In this document: piece after piece, positions 25,601 through 33,507 of the stretch
Layout: the number at the start of each line of letters is the position of its first letter
Position numbering within the stretch: the stretch's first letter is position 1
Source of the DNA: Bacillota bacterium
GTDB lineage: Bacteria > Bacillota > Clostridia > Lachnospirales > Lachnospiraceae
Reading direction: 5' to 3'
DNA length: 64,000 nt
Assembly: GCA_023410575.1 (NCBI GenBank)
Contig: JAEYPP010000016.1
Location: forward strand, 1-64,000
Notes under the pieces: model-generated
Told to the model about the DNA's origin: nothing
Seen by the model: the letters and a program-made list of their open reading frames with translations, nothing else
Database searches by the model: none
Made by a program: the position numbers and the translations under genes

Positions 25601-26950
25601 ATGGCAAAATTATTAGACAAACAAAGGTATAAATGTGCTCTTGGAGCGATGCAGACTGTGCAGGCAATTACTCGAGCAATTCCCATTTTACATTCTGGTC
25701 CAGGATGTGCTCAGAAGCTTTCGGATGGCATAGGAAGTTCAGGATATTTTTCCCCCAACATTTTCCCTTGCACGAGTATCAATGAGAAAGATGTTGTTTT
25801 TGGCGGTATGAATAAACTGCACTCGACAATAGAAAATGCTCTAAAGGTGATTGATGCAGACCTTTATGTCGTATTGACTGGTTGTATTCCCGAAATCGTG
25901 GGCGATGATACAGGAGAGGTGGTATCTGAGTTTGATAAATATAGCCAGCAGGAAAGATTGGAGCAGGTGGGCGTAAATTGCGAGAATTTCGTACATAAAC
26001 CTGTGATTTATGCATCTACTGCTGGATTTAAGGGCAATAACTATAAAGGACATGAGTATGTTATAGATTCCATCATTGATCAGTATCTAAGGAAAACGGA
26101 TAGTAAACGGAAAGGTTTTGTTAATATTTGGGCGGATGTGCCGTATCAGGATCTATTCTGGCTTGGAAATATCAGAGAGTTGGAAAGATTGTTGACAGAA
26201 ATTGGGCTTACCCCCAACACTATTTTTGGATATAACAGAGGAGTTGAGAATATTAATAAAATTCCAGAGGCAGAGTTTAATCTACTTATATCTCCATGGG
26301 TATCTATAAGGAATATGGAGAAGATGGAGAAAAAGCTTGGAATTCCCTATTTTCATTATCCGACGTTACCAATCGGTGCCTATGAGACTAGTAAATTTTT
26401 ACGTGAAGTTGGAGCATTTGCAGGTATCGCTTCAGAAAAGATAGAAACAGTCATAGCAGAACACGAAAACTATTACTACTATCTGATAGAGCGCTATGCT
26501 GATCTGTTTCTTGAGAATCGTGTCATTCATAAGGAGTTTACTATCATAGCGGATGCCCAGTATGCTCTTGGGATTACAAAGTTTCTTGCAAATGATTTGG
26601 GTCTGACGCCTGCAAATCAATTCATTACGGATGATACGCCAAAGGAATATCAAGATGCAATAAGGGAAGAGTTTAAAAATTTAAATTACAATTTACAGGC
26701 AGAAGTAATATTTGAAACTGACAGCTATAAAATACATAACAAAATCAGAGAACATGATTATCATGGTTATCCACTGATTCTTGGTAGCTACTATGACAAG
26801 GAGCTGACAGAGGAATTAAAAGGTAACTATCTAAATATTGCATGGCCTGTGCAGGATAAAGTGGTTTTGGATGATTTCTATGTGGGTTATACAGGAGGCA
26901 TTCGACTTATTGAGGACATCTATACAGTAGCTGTCCAAAGATTCAATTAG
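25601..26950 (+). CDS. NifK-like subunit of the nitrogenase-like oxidoreductase
   Basis: This 449-residue protein starts immediately after the NifD-like stop, so the two are coupled. Three cysteines fit the NifK P-cluster ligands Cys70, Cys95 and Cys153: C12 in YKCALGAMQ, C36 in HSGPGCAQKL and C95 in LTGCIPEIVGDD. The long N-terminal extension of molybdenum NifK (about 60 residues before the first ligand) is absent, as in VnfK/AnfK-like and many nitrogenase-like proteins. It should pair with the D-like subunit and share an interface iron-sulfur cluster. It is not a NifN, because all three P-cluster cysteines are kept. Confidence 0.85.
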   Translation: MAKLLDKQRYKCALGAMQTVQAITRAIPILHSGPGCAQKLSDGIGSSGYFSPNIFPCTSINEKDVVFGGMNKLHSTIENALKVIDADLYVVLTGCIPEIVGDDTGEVVSEFDKYSQQERLEQVGVNCENFVHKPVIYASTAGFKGNNYKGHEYVIDSIIDQYLRKTDSKRKGFVNIWADVPYQDLFWLGNIRELERLLTEIGLTPNTIFGYNRGVENINKIPEAEFNLLISPWVSIRNMEKMEKKLGIPYFHYPTLPIGAYETSKFLREVGAFAGIASEKIETVIAEHENYYYYLIERYADLFLENRVIHKEFTIIADAQYALGITKFLANDLGLTPANQFITDDTPKEYQDAIREEFKNLNYNLQAEVIFETDSYKIHNKIREHDYHGYPLILGSYYDKELTEELKGNYLNIAWPVQDKVVLDDFYVGYTGGIRLIEDIYTVAVQRFN

Positions 26951-26962
26951 GAGGCAAAGGTT

Positions 26963-27442
26963 ATGTCTTATAAGATAGCAATCGCTTCTTTGGATGGAGT
27001 AAATATTGATTTAAGCTTTGGAGCTGCACGTTTCTTTGATATCTATGAAGTAGAGCAGGGAGTCTATCGCTTAATTGAGAAGCGAAACTATAGTATTCCA
27101 AATGATAGCGTATCAGAATTAACAAAAGCAAGCAAGACACAGGGCGATTGTGGAGATAACAGTGATAGTTGTACTACAGGCAGAGGATGCAAGCGCAGTT
27201 TGGGTGGAGGCTGTGGCGGCAGTGGAGCCTCTTCTTTAAAGGTCGATCAGCTTTTAGATTGTAGGTGTATTGTCTGTAATAAAATTGGATTTAACATTAC
27301 AAAACAGTTAGAAAAGAAGGCAATTGTCGGATTTGATGTGGATTGTACAGTAGACGAAGCATTAAAGAAGATTACTAATTACTTTGATAAACTCGACTCT
27401 CATCAGTCTTTGCGTGGACTGGCAAGGGAGAAAGTCGAATAA
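26963..27442 (+). CDS. Second NifX-like protein with a Cys/Gly-rich insertion
   Basis: The protein has 159 residues with an N-terminal Nitro_FeMo-Co-like start (MSYKIAIASLDGVNIDLSFG, then AARFFDIYEV) and a C-terminal half CIVCNKIGFNITKQLEKKAI. Between them, residues 60-90 are rich in Gly, Ser and Cys (C63, C70, C76, C84), followed by C100, C102 and C105. This insertion is unusual for NifX and could bind an iron-sulfur cluster or metal. The gene lies 12 nt after the K-like gene. It probably stores, carries or inserts a cofactor for the D/K-like enzyme. Confidence 0.75.
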   Translation: MSYKIAIASLDGVNIDLSFGAARFFDIYEVEQGVYRLIEKRNYSIPNDSVSELTKASKTQGDCGDNSDSCTTGRGCKRSLGGGCGGSGASSLKVDQLLDCRCIVCNKIGFNITKQLEKKAIVGFDVDCTVDEALKKITNYFDKLDSHQSLRGLAREKVE

Positions 27443-27504
27443 CTTTGCTTTTATAGAAGTGATGATGAGCTAAAAAATTCATGAAAAAGGAAGGATGGTA
27501 ATGT

Positions 27505-28566
27505 ATGAAGTGTTATTGGAAAAAGATAATAGCTTTCGGACTGTTGATCACATTAATAAGTTCAAGTTTTACAGCATGTTCTAGTAGAAAAGATGATAGT
27601 AATAAAGAGGTAGATATTGTAATAGGCACTGCGAATGGTAGTTTGTGTCTTGCACCACTGCATATAGCCATTGATAATGGATACTTTAAGGAAGAGTTTG
27701 AAAATGCTGGTATTACCTGGCGGTTAGAAGAAATAGATATGAGTACTATTGGTGACCTGGTGGCTTCTGATAAAATTGATGCATCTACTCAGCTTGCAGG
27801 AGCTATGATTCCACAGATTGATAGTGGACTTGAAATACAGTTCACGGGTGGAATTCATACTGGCTGTACAAAAATATATGTCAAAAAGGATGCCTTAATA
27901 AATACTTTATCTGACTTTAAGGGGAAGAAGATTGGTGTGCCGGGTATCGGCGATTCTGCAGTAATTGCACTGAAAAGAGCCTTGTATGACTTAGGAATTG
28001 GAGTAACAGCAGATAATCTTGAAGTGGAATGGGTAGTTTATTCTCTGACCGACCTACCTCTTGCACTGGAGAATGGGGCGGTAGATGTAGTAGCACTCCA
28101 TGATCCTGTTGCTTATAATGCAGAAGCAGAGTATGGATTTAAGAAGATACTTGACTTGAGTACAGATGAAAAATTCAAGGATGAATATTGTTGTATGTCG
28201 TTTGTTACAACAAAGCTGGCAAAGGAAAACCCAGAGGCATCGGCAGCATATACAAGGGCAATCTTAAAAGCATCAGCATTTGTTCAGGCCAATCCGAAAG
28301 AAGCAGCAAGATTGCAGATTGACAATGGACAGTGTTCTGGAGATTTGGAGATAAATGCAACTTTATTATCGAGTTATAACTATAACCCAGCGGTAAGTGC
28401 AGCCTACCAAACAATCTATGATGCTGCAAATGAACTTATTCGAATAGGTGAAGTAAAATCGGTTGGTGATGTGGATGAGTTTACAAAGAAAGCTTTTGCT
28501 ACCTTTGATGGTGTTCCAGATTCTTATATTTATAATGAGGATGGTACATTTACGAAGGTGAATTAG
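27505..28566 (+). CDS. Substrate-binding lipoprotein of a TauA/SsuA/NrtA-type ABC transporter
   Basis: The protein has 353 residues with a lipoprotein signal (LLITLISSSFTACSS, lipidated Cys at about 25). The mature part is a type 2 binding fold with family motifs CLAPLHIAIDNGYFKEE, KGKKIGVPGIGDSAV and ALENGAVDVVALHDP. Members bind alkanesulfonates, taurine, nitrate or other small anions. Linked downstream to a permease and an ATPase, and upstream to the nitrogenase-like genes, so it most likely delivers the organosulfur substrate of that enzyme. Confidence 0.88.
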   Translation: MKCYWKKIIAFGLLITLISSSFTACSSRKDDSNKEVDIVIGTANGSLCLAPLHIAIDNGYFKEEFENAGITWRLEEIDMSTIGDLVASDKIDASTQLAGAMIPQIDSGLEIQFTGGIHTGCTKIYVKKDALINTLSDFKGKKIGVPGIGDSAVIALKRALYDLGIGVTADNLEVEWVVYSLTDLPLALENGAVDVVALHDPVAYNAEAEYGFKKILDLSTDEKFKDEYCCMSFVTTKLAKENPEASAAYTRAILKASAFVQANPKEAARLQIDNGQCSGDLEINATLLSSYNYNPAVSAAYQTIYDAANELIRIGEVKSVGDVDEFTKKAFATFDGVPDSYIYNEDGTFTKVN

Positions 28567-28579
28567 AAAAGAGGTATTT

Positions 28580-29542
28580 ATGAGAGATAAGCTGATAAAT
28601 ATTGTGAAGCTACTGTTACCATTTATAGCGTTAGCAGTGTCGATTTTGATTTATTACATCATCGGAAATAATGGAAAGCAGAAGGCAACAAATCATCCCT
28701 ACTTTATATGGTTTTTGGTTGCGATAGCTGTAGTGTACATCATATTATGTGTGACAGGGTTGTTTATCGAGAAAATATTGAAACATATACTCTATAAAGC
28801 GCCACTTTTAACAGGAGTGATACTTTTTCTTGGACTGCTAAATTTTTTAACTACCAAAACTACAATCCTTCCGACTCTGTATTTTCCATCACTTGATAGA
28901 ATTGTTGGATTGCTTGTAGAACAGAGGCTATTTCTTGTAAAGAATGTATTAGACTCACTCTTGCTTTTGTTAGAAGGTTTTTTATGGGGAGCAGTGATAG
29001 GATTTCTCACAGGGCTTGCATTGGGATATAACAAAAGAGTCGGATATTGGCTTAATCCCGTTACTAAAGTGATCGGACCAATTCCTACAACTGCATGGAT
29101 TCCTTTAGCACTTAGTGTATTTCCAACTACTCATACTGCTAATGTGTTTTTGTTAGCTTTTGCTGTCTGGTTCCCTGTTGCACTTATGACGAGTAGTGGC
29201 ATTCAGAGCGTCAGTAATGTTTATTTTGAAGTATCAAGAACCTTAGGTGCTTCAACAGTTTTCCAGGTGTTGCGGGTAGCAATTCCAGCAGCCATGCCTA
29301 GTATCTTCCTTGGAATATTTTACGGAACAGTGTCATCTTTTGCTACATTAATGGCCGTTGAGATGAATGGTAATTCTAGTGGAATAGGTTGGTATATTAA
29401 TTGGCAGAAGCAGGTAATGATGTACGATGGTGTGTATGCAGGATTAATTCTAATTGCAGCTATCTGTTCTCTTACATTGACGATTCTATTTAAAGTACGC
29501 GATAAAGTACTAGTGTGGCAGAAAGGAGTTATCAAATGGTAG
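28580..29542 (+). CDS. TauC/SsuC-type ABC permease with N-terminal extension
   Basis: This 320-residue membrane protein has the binding-protein-dependent transport domain in its C-terminal 220 residues. The EAA loop is visible (EVSRTLGASTVFQVLRVAIP). The first 100 residues add about three membrane helices (around 8-27, 43-62 and 70-90) beyond the usual 250-residue SsuC length. The stop overlaps the next gene's start by 7 nt. It forms the channel of the importer with the neighbouring ATPase. Confidence 0.88.
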   Translation: MRDKLINIVKLLLPFIALAVSILIYYIIGNNGKQKATNHPYFIWFLVAIAVVYIILCVTGLFIEKILKHILYKAPLLTGVILFLGLLNFLTTKTTILPTLYFPSLDRIVGLLVEQRLFLVKNVLDSLLLLLEGFLWGAVIGFLTGLALGYNKRVGYWLNPVTKVIGPIPTTAWIPLALSVFPTTHTANVFLLAFAVWFPVALMTSSGIQSVSNVYFEVSRTLGASTVFQVLRVAIPAAMPSIFLGIFYGTVSSFATLMAVEMNGNSSGIGWYINWQKQVMMYDGVYAGLILIAAICSLTLTILFKVRDKVLVWQKGVIKW

Positions 29543-30321
29543 GAGCAATCAGTATTAGAAATGTTCATAAAAGTTTTAAAAGTATGGATGAGAAAAAAGA
29601 AGATGTTGTAGCATTAAATGGATTTTCTCTGGATGTTAATCCTGGCTCTTTTGTTTGTCTGCTTGGGCCTTCCGGATGCGGAAAGTCAACACTGTTACGT
29701 ATGATTGGTGGTTTAGATAAACCTACCAGGGGAGAATTGTTGATTGATGACAAGTTGATTAAGAAACCTGGTTGTGACAGAGGTTTTGCTTTCCAAGGAT
29801 CTAATTTGTTTCCATGGTTGACAGTAGAAGATAATATTGCGTTTGGATTGAAGGCAAGACATATATTTTTAAAGCAAAGAGGCGACGTAAAAGACTATAT
29901 CCAATTGGTCAGATTAGAAGGCTTTGAGAAGTCTTATCCTCATCAACTCTCCGGAGGGATGCAACAAAGAGCATCCCTTGCAAGGGCATTAGTTGGGCAT
30001 CCTTCTGTATTATTACTGGATGAACCTTTGGGTGCGTTAGATGCATTTACGAGAATGAATTTGCAGGATGAAATCTTAAATATCTGGGAACAGCATCATA
30101 TGACGATGATAATGGTGACTCACGATGTAGATGAGGCGATTTATATGTCAGATCAGGTTGTAGTTATGTCAGAAAGACCATCCAAAGTGGAAGCGGTGAT
30201 TAATATAGATCTTCCAAGACCTAGAGCCAGAGCGCAGGATACATTTCAGGAGTATCGGTCAAAGATACTTAGAATCTTAAATTTTGGTGGAAAAATTGAG
30301 GAGGCAGAGTACTTTTTATAA
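29536..30321 (+). CDS. SsuB/TauB-type ABC transporter ATPase
   Basis: The protein has 261 residues from ATG 29536 (AAAGGAG upstream). It shows Walker A GPSGCGKST, Q-loop FAFQGSNLFPWLTV, signature LSGGMQQRASLARAL, Walker B VLLLDEPLGALDAFTR and the switch His in VTHDVDEA. The FPWLTV and PLGALD features are typical of the nitrate/sulfonate/taurine subfamily. It powers the importer encoded by the two genes upstream. Confidence 0.93.
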   Translation: MVGAISIRNVHKSFKSMDEKKEDVVALNGFSLDVNPGSFVCLLGPSGCGKSTLLRMIGGLDKPTRGELLIDDKLIKKPGCDRGFAFQGSNLFPWLTVEDNIAFGLKARHIFLKQRGDVKDYIQLVRLEGFEKSYPHQLSGGMQQRASLARALVGHPSVLLLDEPLGALDAFTRMNLQDEILNIWEQHHMTMIMVTHDVDEAIYMSDQVVVMSERPSKVEAVINIDLPRPRARAQDTFQEYRSKILRILNFGGKIEEAEYFL

Positions 30322-30368
30322 AAAATAGAGAAGTGTTTAAATTAAAAAATATGCAATAGAAGGAAGAG

Positions 30369-30770
30369 ATGAGTTTTATGAAAAATAAAGTAGTTGCTTC
30401 AGTTACATATATTGTGATAGGAATATTTATCATTATTGGACTAAAATATTTTTTTCCTGTATGTTCAGGTGAAATGAGAATGAGGTGTAATTACACGGCT
30501 GATGTAGAAATAGGGATTGGGATTTTGATTGCATTATTGGGAATCGTATCACTATTCATTACTTCAAGTAAAGTAAGGCTAGGTATCAGTATAGCACAGA
30601 TTATAATCGGTATTCTTATTATTTTAATACCTACCTTTTTGATAGGAGTATGCAAGAGCAAAGAGATGTTATGCCATATGGCGGCATTACCCTTCTTAAT
30701 CTTTATTGGCTTTGTGACAATTATGACGTCTACAGTTAAATTTGTTTATCTGTTCAAGAAAGGTGAGTAA
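30369..30770 (+). CDS. DUF4418-family small membrane protein
   Basis: The protein has 133 residues and four predicted membrane helices (about 9-27, 48-68, 76-95 and 108-128). Residues CSGEMRMRCNYTADVEIGIG and a late CKSKEMLCHMAALPF are typical of DUF4418 as I remember it, with conserved Cys and His between helices. Function is unknown. DUF4418 genes are often found next to MacB/FtsX-type ABC permeases, as here, so it is probably a part or partner of that exporter; metal or thiol binding by the Cys/His residues is a guess. Confidence 0.7.
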   Translation: MSFMKNKVVASVTYIVIGIFIIIGLKYFFPVCSGEMRMRCNYTADVEIGIGILIALLGIVSLFITSSKVRLGISIAQIIIGILIILIPTFLIGVCKSKEMLCHMAALPFLIFIGFVTIMTSTVKFVYLFKKGE

Positions 30771-30777
30771 AAGCACT

Positions 30778-31983
30778 ATGTCAAAAACAACATACATAGT
30801 ACTAAGAAATATAGAAAAGAAAGTATTCAACAGCATAGCTTTCATGGTAACAATTGCAACTTTATTCTGCATTATATTTGGAGGATCCATATTATCTGAG
30901 AGCCTCCAAATTGGTGCTAAAAATACTGTGAAGCGCCTGGGTGCAGATTTAATGATAATTCCTTCTAGTAGCAGTGAAATTGCAGAAGATATTCTTCTTA
31001 CTGGATCGAGAGAATACTTTTATATGGATAAAGCTATTTTTGATGTGATTTTATCAGTTAAGGGAGTAAATGAAGCGACTTATCAGTTTTATTTGGCAAG
31101 TCTTGTGCAATCTTGCTGCACAAGTGGGGATGTAAGCATAGTAGGATTTGATCTAGAGACAGACTTTATGATACAACCTTGGATTGCAGAAAATTACATG
31201 GGTGATATAGCAAATGGAGAAGCTGTAATTGGCAGTGAAATAGTACTAGAAGATGATGGCACAATCCAATTGTTTGAAACAAAATATAATGTTGCGGTAC
31301 GATTAGCCAAAACAGGAACTGCGATTGATACTTCTGTTTATTTCACAAAAGATATCTTGCCTCAGATGGTAGAGGATGCACAGAAAAAAAGTTATGGTTT
31401 TTTTGATGATCAAAAAGATATTCAATCAATATCAACTGTATTTGTAAATTTAGAGGATGGACAGTCACAGACAGAAATAGTGAAATCTATAAAAGAGGCT
31501 ACTACAGAAAAAATTGAGGTTGTATATCCGAAAGGAATTGCAAACTCGATTTCGAAAAGTATGTTAGGATTTATGAAAGGACTAATGATTCTAATGGGTG
31601 TGATAGTATTCATTTCCGTCCTTATCTTATTTATTATAAATATGATGGTCTCAAACAGAAGGAGACGGGAATTTGCATTACTGCGAACGGTTGGTGCAAC
31701 AGTTAGAGATATACTTTGGATGCTCGCAAAAGAGGTGATTTTATTAACCTTGATTGGAGGTTTATTAGGTGGCATATTATCAATCGTCATTACACTTTTA
31801 TTTGGGAGATACATAGGAAGCATAGTAAACATGCCATATTTATGCCCTTCGGCTGACATTATTGCATTTATTTTCATGAAAACACTATTTGTATCTGTAA
31901 TTGTAGGAATTGTCGCATCTGCTTATCCTGTGATAAGAGTCTGTAAGGAAGAATCTTATACTGCACTAAAGGAGGAAGAATAA
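30778..31983 (+). CDS. FtsX/MacB-type ABC transporter permease
   Basis: The protein has 401 residues from ATG 30778, chosen because AAAGGTGAG lies upstream and the previous gene ends 7 nt before. Topology is that of FtsX/LolC proteins: one N-terminal helix (about 20-40), an extracytoplasmic domain (about 45-265), then three helices (about 275-300, 325-350 and 365-390) containing RRREFALLRTVGATVRDIL. With the ATPase downstream it forms a mechanotransmission-type exporter. Its place in the sulfur operon suggests export of a by-product or metal-thiol species, but this is only inferred. Confidence 0.85.
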   Translation: MSKTTYIVLRNIEKKVFNSIAFMVTIATLFCIIFGGSILSESLQIGAKNTVKRLGADLMIIPSSSSEIAEDILLTGSREYFYMDKAIFDVILSVKGVNEATYQFYLASLVQSCCTSGDVSIVGFDLETDFMIQPWIAENYMGDIANGEAVIGSEIVLEDDGTIQLFETKYNVAVRLAKTGTAIDTSVYFTKDILPQMVEDAQKKSYGFFDDQKDIQSISTVFVNLEDGQSQTEIVKSIKEATTEKIEVVYPKGIANSISKSMLGFMKGLMILMGVIVFISVLILFIINMMVSNRRRREFALLRTVGATVRDILWMLAKEVILLTLIGGLLGGILSIVITLLFGRYIGSIVNMPYLCPSADIIAFIFMKTLFVSVIVGIVASAYPVIRVCKEESYTALKEEE

Positions 31984-31985
31984 GC

Positions 31986-32657
31986 ATGTTATCATGTGTA
32001 AAAAATATCGTTAAAGTTTATAAGAAAAAAGGATATCAACATACTGCTTTGGATGGTATATCTTTAGGAGTTGATAGTGGAGAACTAGTAATTATATCAG
32101 GAACTTCTGGAAGTGGGAAGAGTACTCTTCTAGCATTACTTGGTGGGTACTTAAAACCAAATTCGGGATCAGTAACTTTTGGAGAGCAAAAGATAGAATT
32201 ACTCAATGACAAGGAATTATCTAAGCTGCATAACACATCCATAGGTTACGCTCATCAGAGTAACATAATGCTTTCAGAATTAAACATAATTGAAAATATT
32301 TTATTACCATTTTATCTTAGAAAAGAAAAAAACTTGCAACTAGAAGATAGAGCATATAGTTTACTACATAATCTTGGGATAGGAAATCTTGGTAAACGCT
32401 TTCCTTATGAGCTATCAGGTGGACAGTTACGTAGAGTTGCATTGGCAAGGGCAATGGTACATGAACCGGAATTGCTTATAGCGGATGAGCCGACAAGTGG
32501 ATTAGACAAGATGACAGCAGCAAATACAATGCATTATCTAAGGAGTTACGCAGATACCAAGAAAGCAGTTATTATTGCGACACATGATACATCTATATTG
32601 GGATATGGAAACCGTAGTATAGAACTGGAGGAAGGAAAAATATTGACTGTCCACTGA
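31986..32657 (+). CDS. LolD/MacB-type ABC transporter ATPase
   Basis: The protein has 223 residues with Walker A GTSGSGKST, signature LSGGQLRRVALARAM, Walker B LLIADEPTSGLD and switch His IIATHD. Gene gap to the permease is 2 nt. It energises the FtsX-like permease. A tRNA-Cys-like sequence starts 26 nt after its stop. Confidence 0.92.
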   Translation: MLSCVKNIVKVYKKKGYQHTALDGISLGVDSGELVIISGTSGSGKSTLLALLGGYLKPNSGSVTFGEQKIELLNDKELSKLHNTSIGYAHQSNIMLSELNIIENILLPFYLRKEKNLQLEDRAYSLLHNLGIGNLGKRFPYELSGGQLRRVALARAMVHEPELLIADEPTSGLDKMTAANTMHYLRSYADTKKAVIIATHDTSILGYGNRSIELEEGKILTVH

Positions 32658-32683
32658 ACTTTTTAAGTGATCTCAGGCTTTAT

Positions 32684-32752
32684 GGTGTCATGGCCAAAAG
32701 GGAAGGCAAGGTCTGCAAAATCCAGAGTATCAGTTCGAATCTGATTGGCACC
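32684..32752 (+). tRNA. tRNA-Cys-like sequence (GCA anticodon), degenerate; pseudo-tRNA or specialised RNA
   Basis: A cloverleaf can be drawn: acceptor stem GGTGTCA/TGGCACC (7 pairs, one G-U), D-arm GCC/GGC (32693-32695 with 32705-32707), anticodon loop CTGCAAA with GCA at 32715-32717, variable loop GAGT, and T-arm ATCAG-TTCGAAT-CTGAT with a perfect stem. It resembles bacterial tRNA-Cys. The anticodon stem is poor (about 3 of 5 pairs, with one nucleotide missing around position 26). The next base is G, not the U73 that cysteinyl-tRNA synthetase needs, and no CCA is encoded. It lies in the sulfur operon between the exporter ATPase and the Rrf2 regulator. Confidence 0.6.
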
Positions 32753-32811
32753 GTTTACAATACAGTTACCAAATGTGGTGAAATGATGTGGAAGAAAGGT
32801 GGTAGTTTTGA

Positions 32812-33234
32812 ATGAAAATATCTACGAAAGGCCGGTATGCATTATCTTTGATGCTTGATATCTTGTCAAATGAAATTGGAAGAGCAATTTCACTAAAGGA
32901 TGTGGCAGAAAGGCAGGAGGTATCAGAAAAGTATCTAGAGCAAATAGCAGGAATACTTGTAAGAAATGGTCTGATCCAAAGTCAGCGGGGTTCAAATGGA
33001 GGCTATCTGTTGAAAAGAAAGCCAGAAGATTATACGGTAGGGGAAATATTAAGAGTGATGGAGGGGGACTTAGCTCCTGCACCGTGTGTAGAGGAAAATG
33101 GCATCCCATGCAAAAGAAAAGATAAATGTGCAAATGTAGTGCTATGGGAGAAGCTAAATCATACGATAAATTCTGTGGTGGATAATATTACACTGGCAGA
33201 CATGTATGCATGGCATAAGGAAAAGCTTACTTGA
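32812..33234 (+). CDS. Rrf2-family regulator (CymR/IscR type) with three conserved cysteines
   Basis: This 140-residue protein has a winged helix at the N terminus (MKISTKGRYALSLMLDIL, VSEKYLEQIAGILVRNGLI, SQRGSNGGYLLKR). Cysteines C92, C100 and C106 are spaced much as the [2Fe-2S] ligands of IscR, though C92-C100 is two residues longer. Rrf2 proteins sense iron-sulfur status (IscR), nitric oxide (NsrR) or cysteine supply through CysK (CymR). A cysK gene is present in the same island. It probably regulates the island, perhaps through the TTATAGGAT-type sites seen near three promoters. Confidence 0.9.
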   Translation: MKISTKGRYALSLMLDILSNEIGRAISLKDVAERQEVSEKYLEQIAGILVRNGLIQSQRGSNGGYLLKRKPEDYTVGEILRVMEGDLAPAPCVEENGIPCKRKDKCANVVLWEKLNHTINSVVDNITLADMYAWHKEKLT

Positions 33235-33299
33235 TGCTGCTATTACTAAAAATTATGACTAGTTAAAGCTATTTGCTCTAACATATATTGGTAAAAAAG

Positions 33300-33328
33300 T
33301 TGACAATATCAGGAAAAGTATATATAAT
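33300..33328 (+). promoter_or_regulatory. Promoter of the amino-acid ABC transporter operon
   Basis: TTGACA (33300-33305) and TATAAT (33323-33328) with a 17-nt spacer, a perfect consensus pair, about 180 nt before the binding-protein gene. Confidence 0.8.
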
Positions 33329-33349
33329 CAGCCATATAACATACTAATC

Positions 33350-33367
33350 TTATAGGATTTATAGGAT
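33350..33367 (+). promoter_or_regulatory. Tandem 9-bp direct repeat TTATAGGAT, candidate operator
   Basis: Two exact copies of TTATAGGAT lie head to tail about 22 nt after the -10 box. Related sequences are TTATAGGTG at 21687 in the nitrogenase-like leader and TTATAGGAA at 36518 before metY. A regulator bound here would block elongation or initiation; the Rrf2 protein encoded just upstream is a candidate. The resemblance to CymR boxes is from memory only. Confidence 0.45.
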
Positions 33368-33386
33368 AATGAGGAGGCTGTTTCAT

Positions 33387-33428
33387 ATGAAAAGAGTAAG
33401 GGCGATTAGTGCAAGGGAGAAGTGTTGA
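33387..33428 (+). other. 13-codon leader ORF before the amino-acid transporter genes
   Basis: AGGAGG (33371-33376) precedes ATG 33387, which encodes MKRVRAISAREKC and stops. Like the leader at 21710 it is Arg-rich with a KR(V/I)R core, and it ends in Cys. The DNA after its stop (AACTAGCAGACAGTTTGG...) shares scattered blocks with the DNA after the 21710 leader. It may be a regulatory leader peptide or the start of a decayed small gene; an overlapping frame continues to 33482. Confidence 0.4.
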
Positions 33429-33507
33429 ACTAGCAGACAGTTTGGTATTAACAGAAGAGATTTTGAATGAAATAATAATTTAACTAAATCAAAAAAGGAG
33501 ACTAACT

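Noticed and set aside
21842..27442. A true N2-fixing nif operon
   Set aside because: The NifH-like protein is very close to NifH, but the D-like subunit lacks the equivalents of His442, Gln191 and His195 by eye, no nifB/E/N/V is present here, and every neighbour is a sulfur gene.
31422..31877. Minus-strand open frame of 151 codons inside the FtsX-like gene
   Set aside because: Antisense shadow of a clear coding region without start signals.
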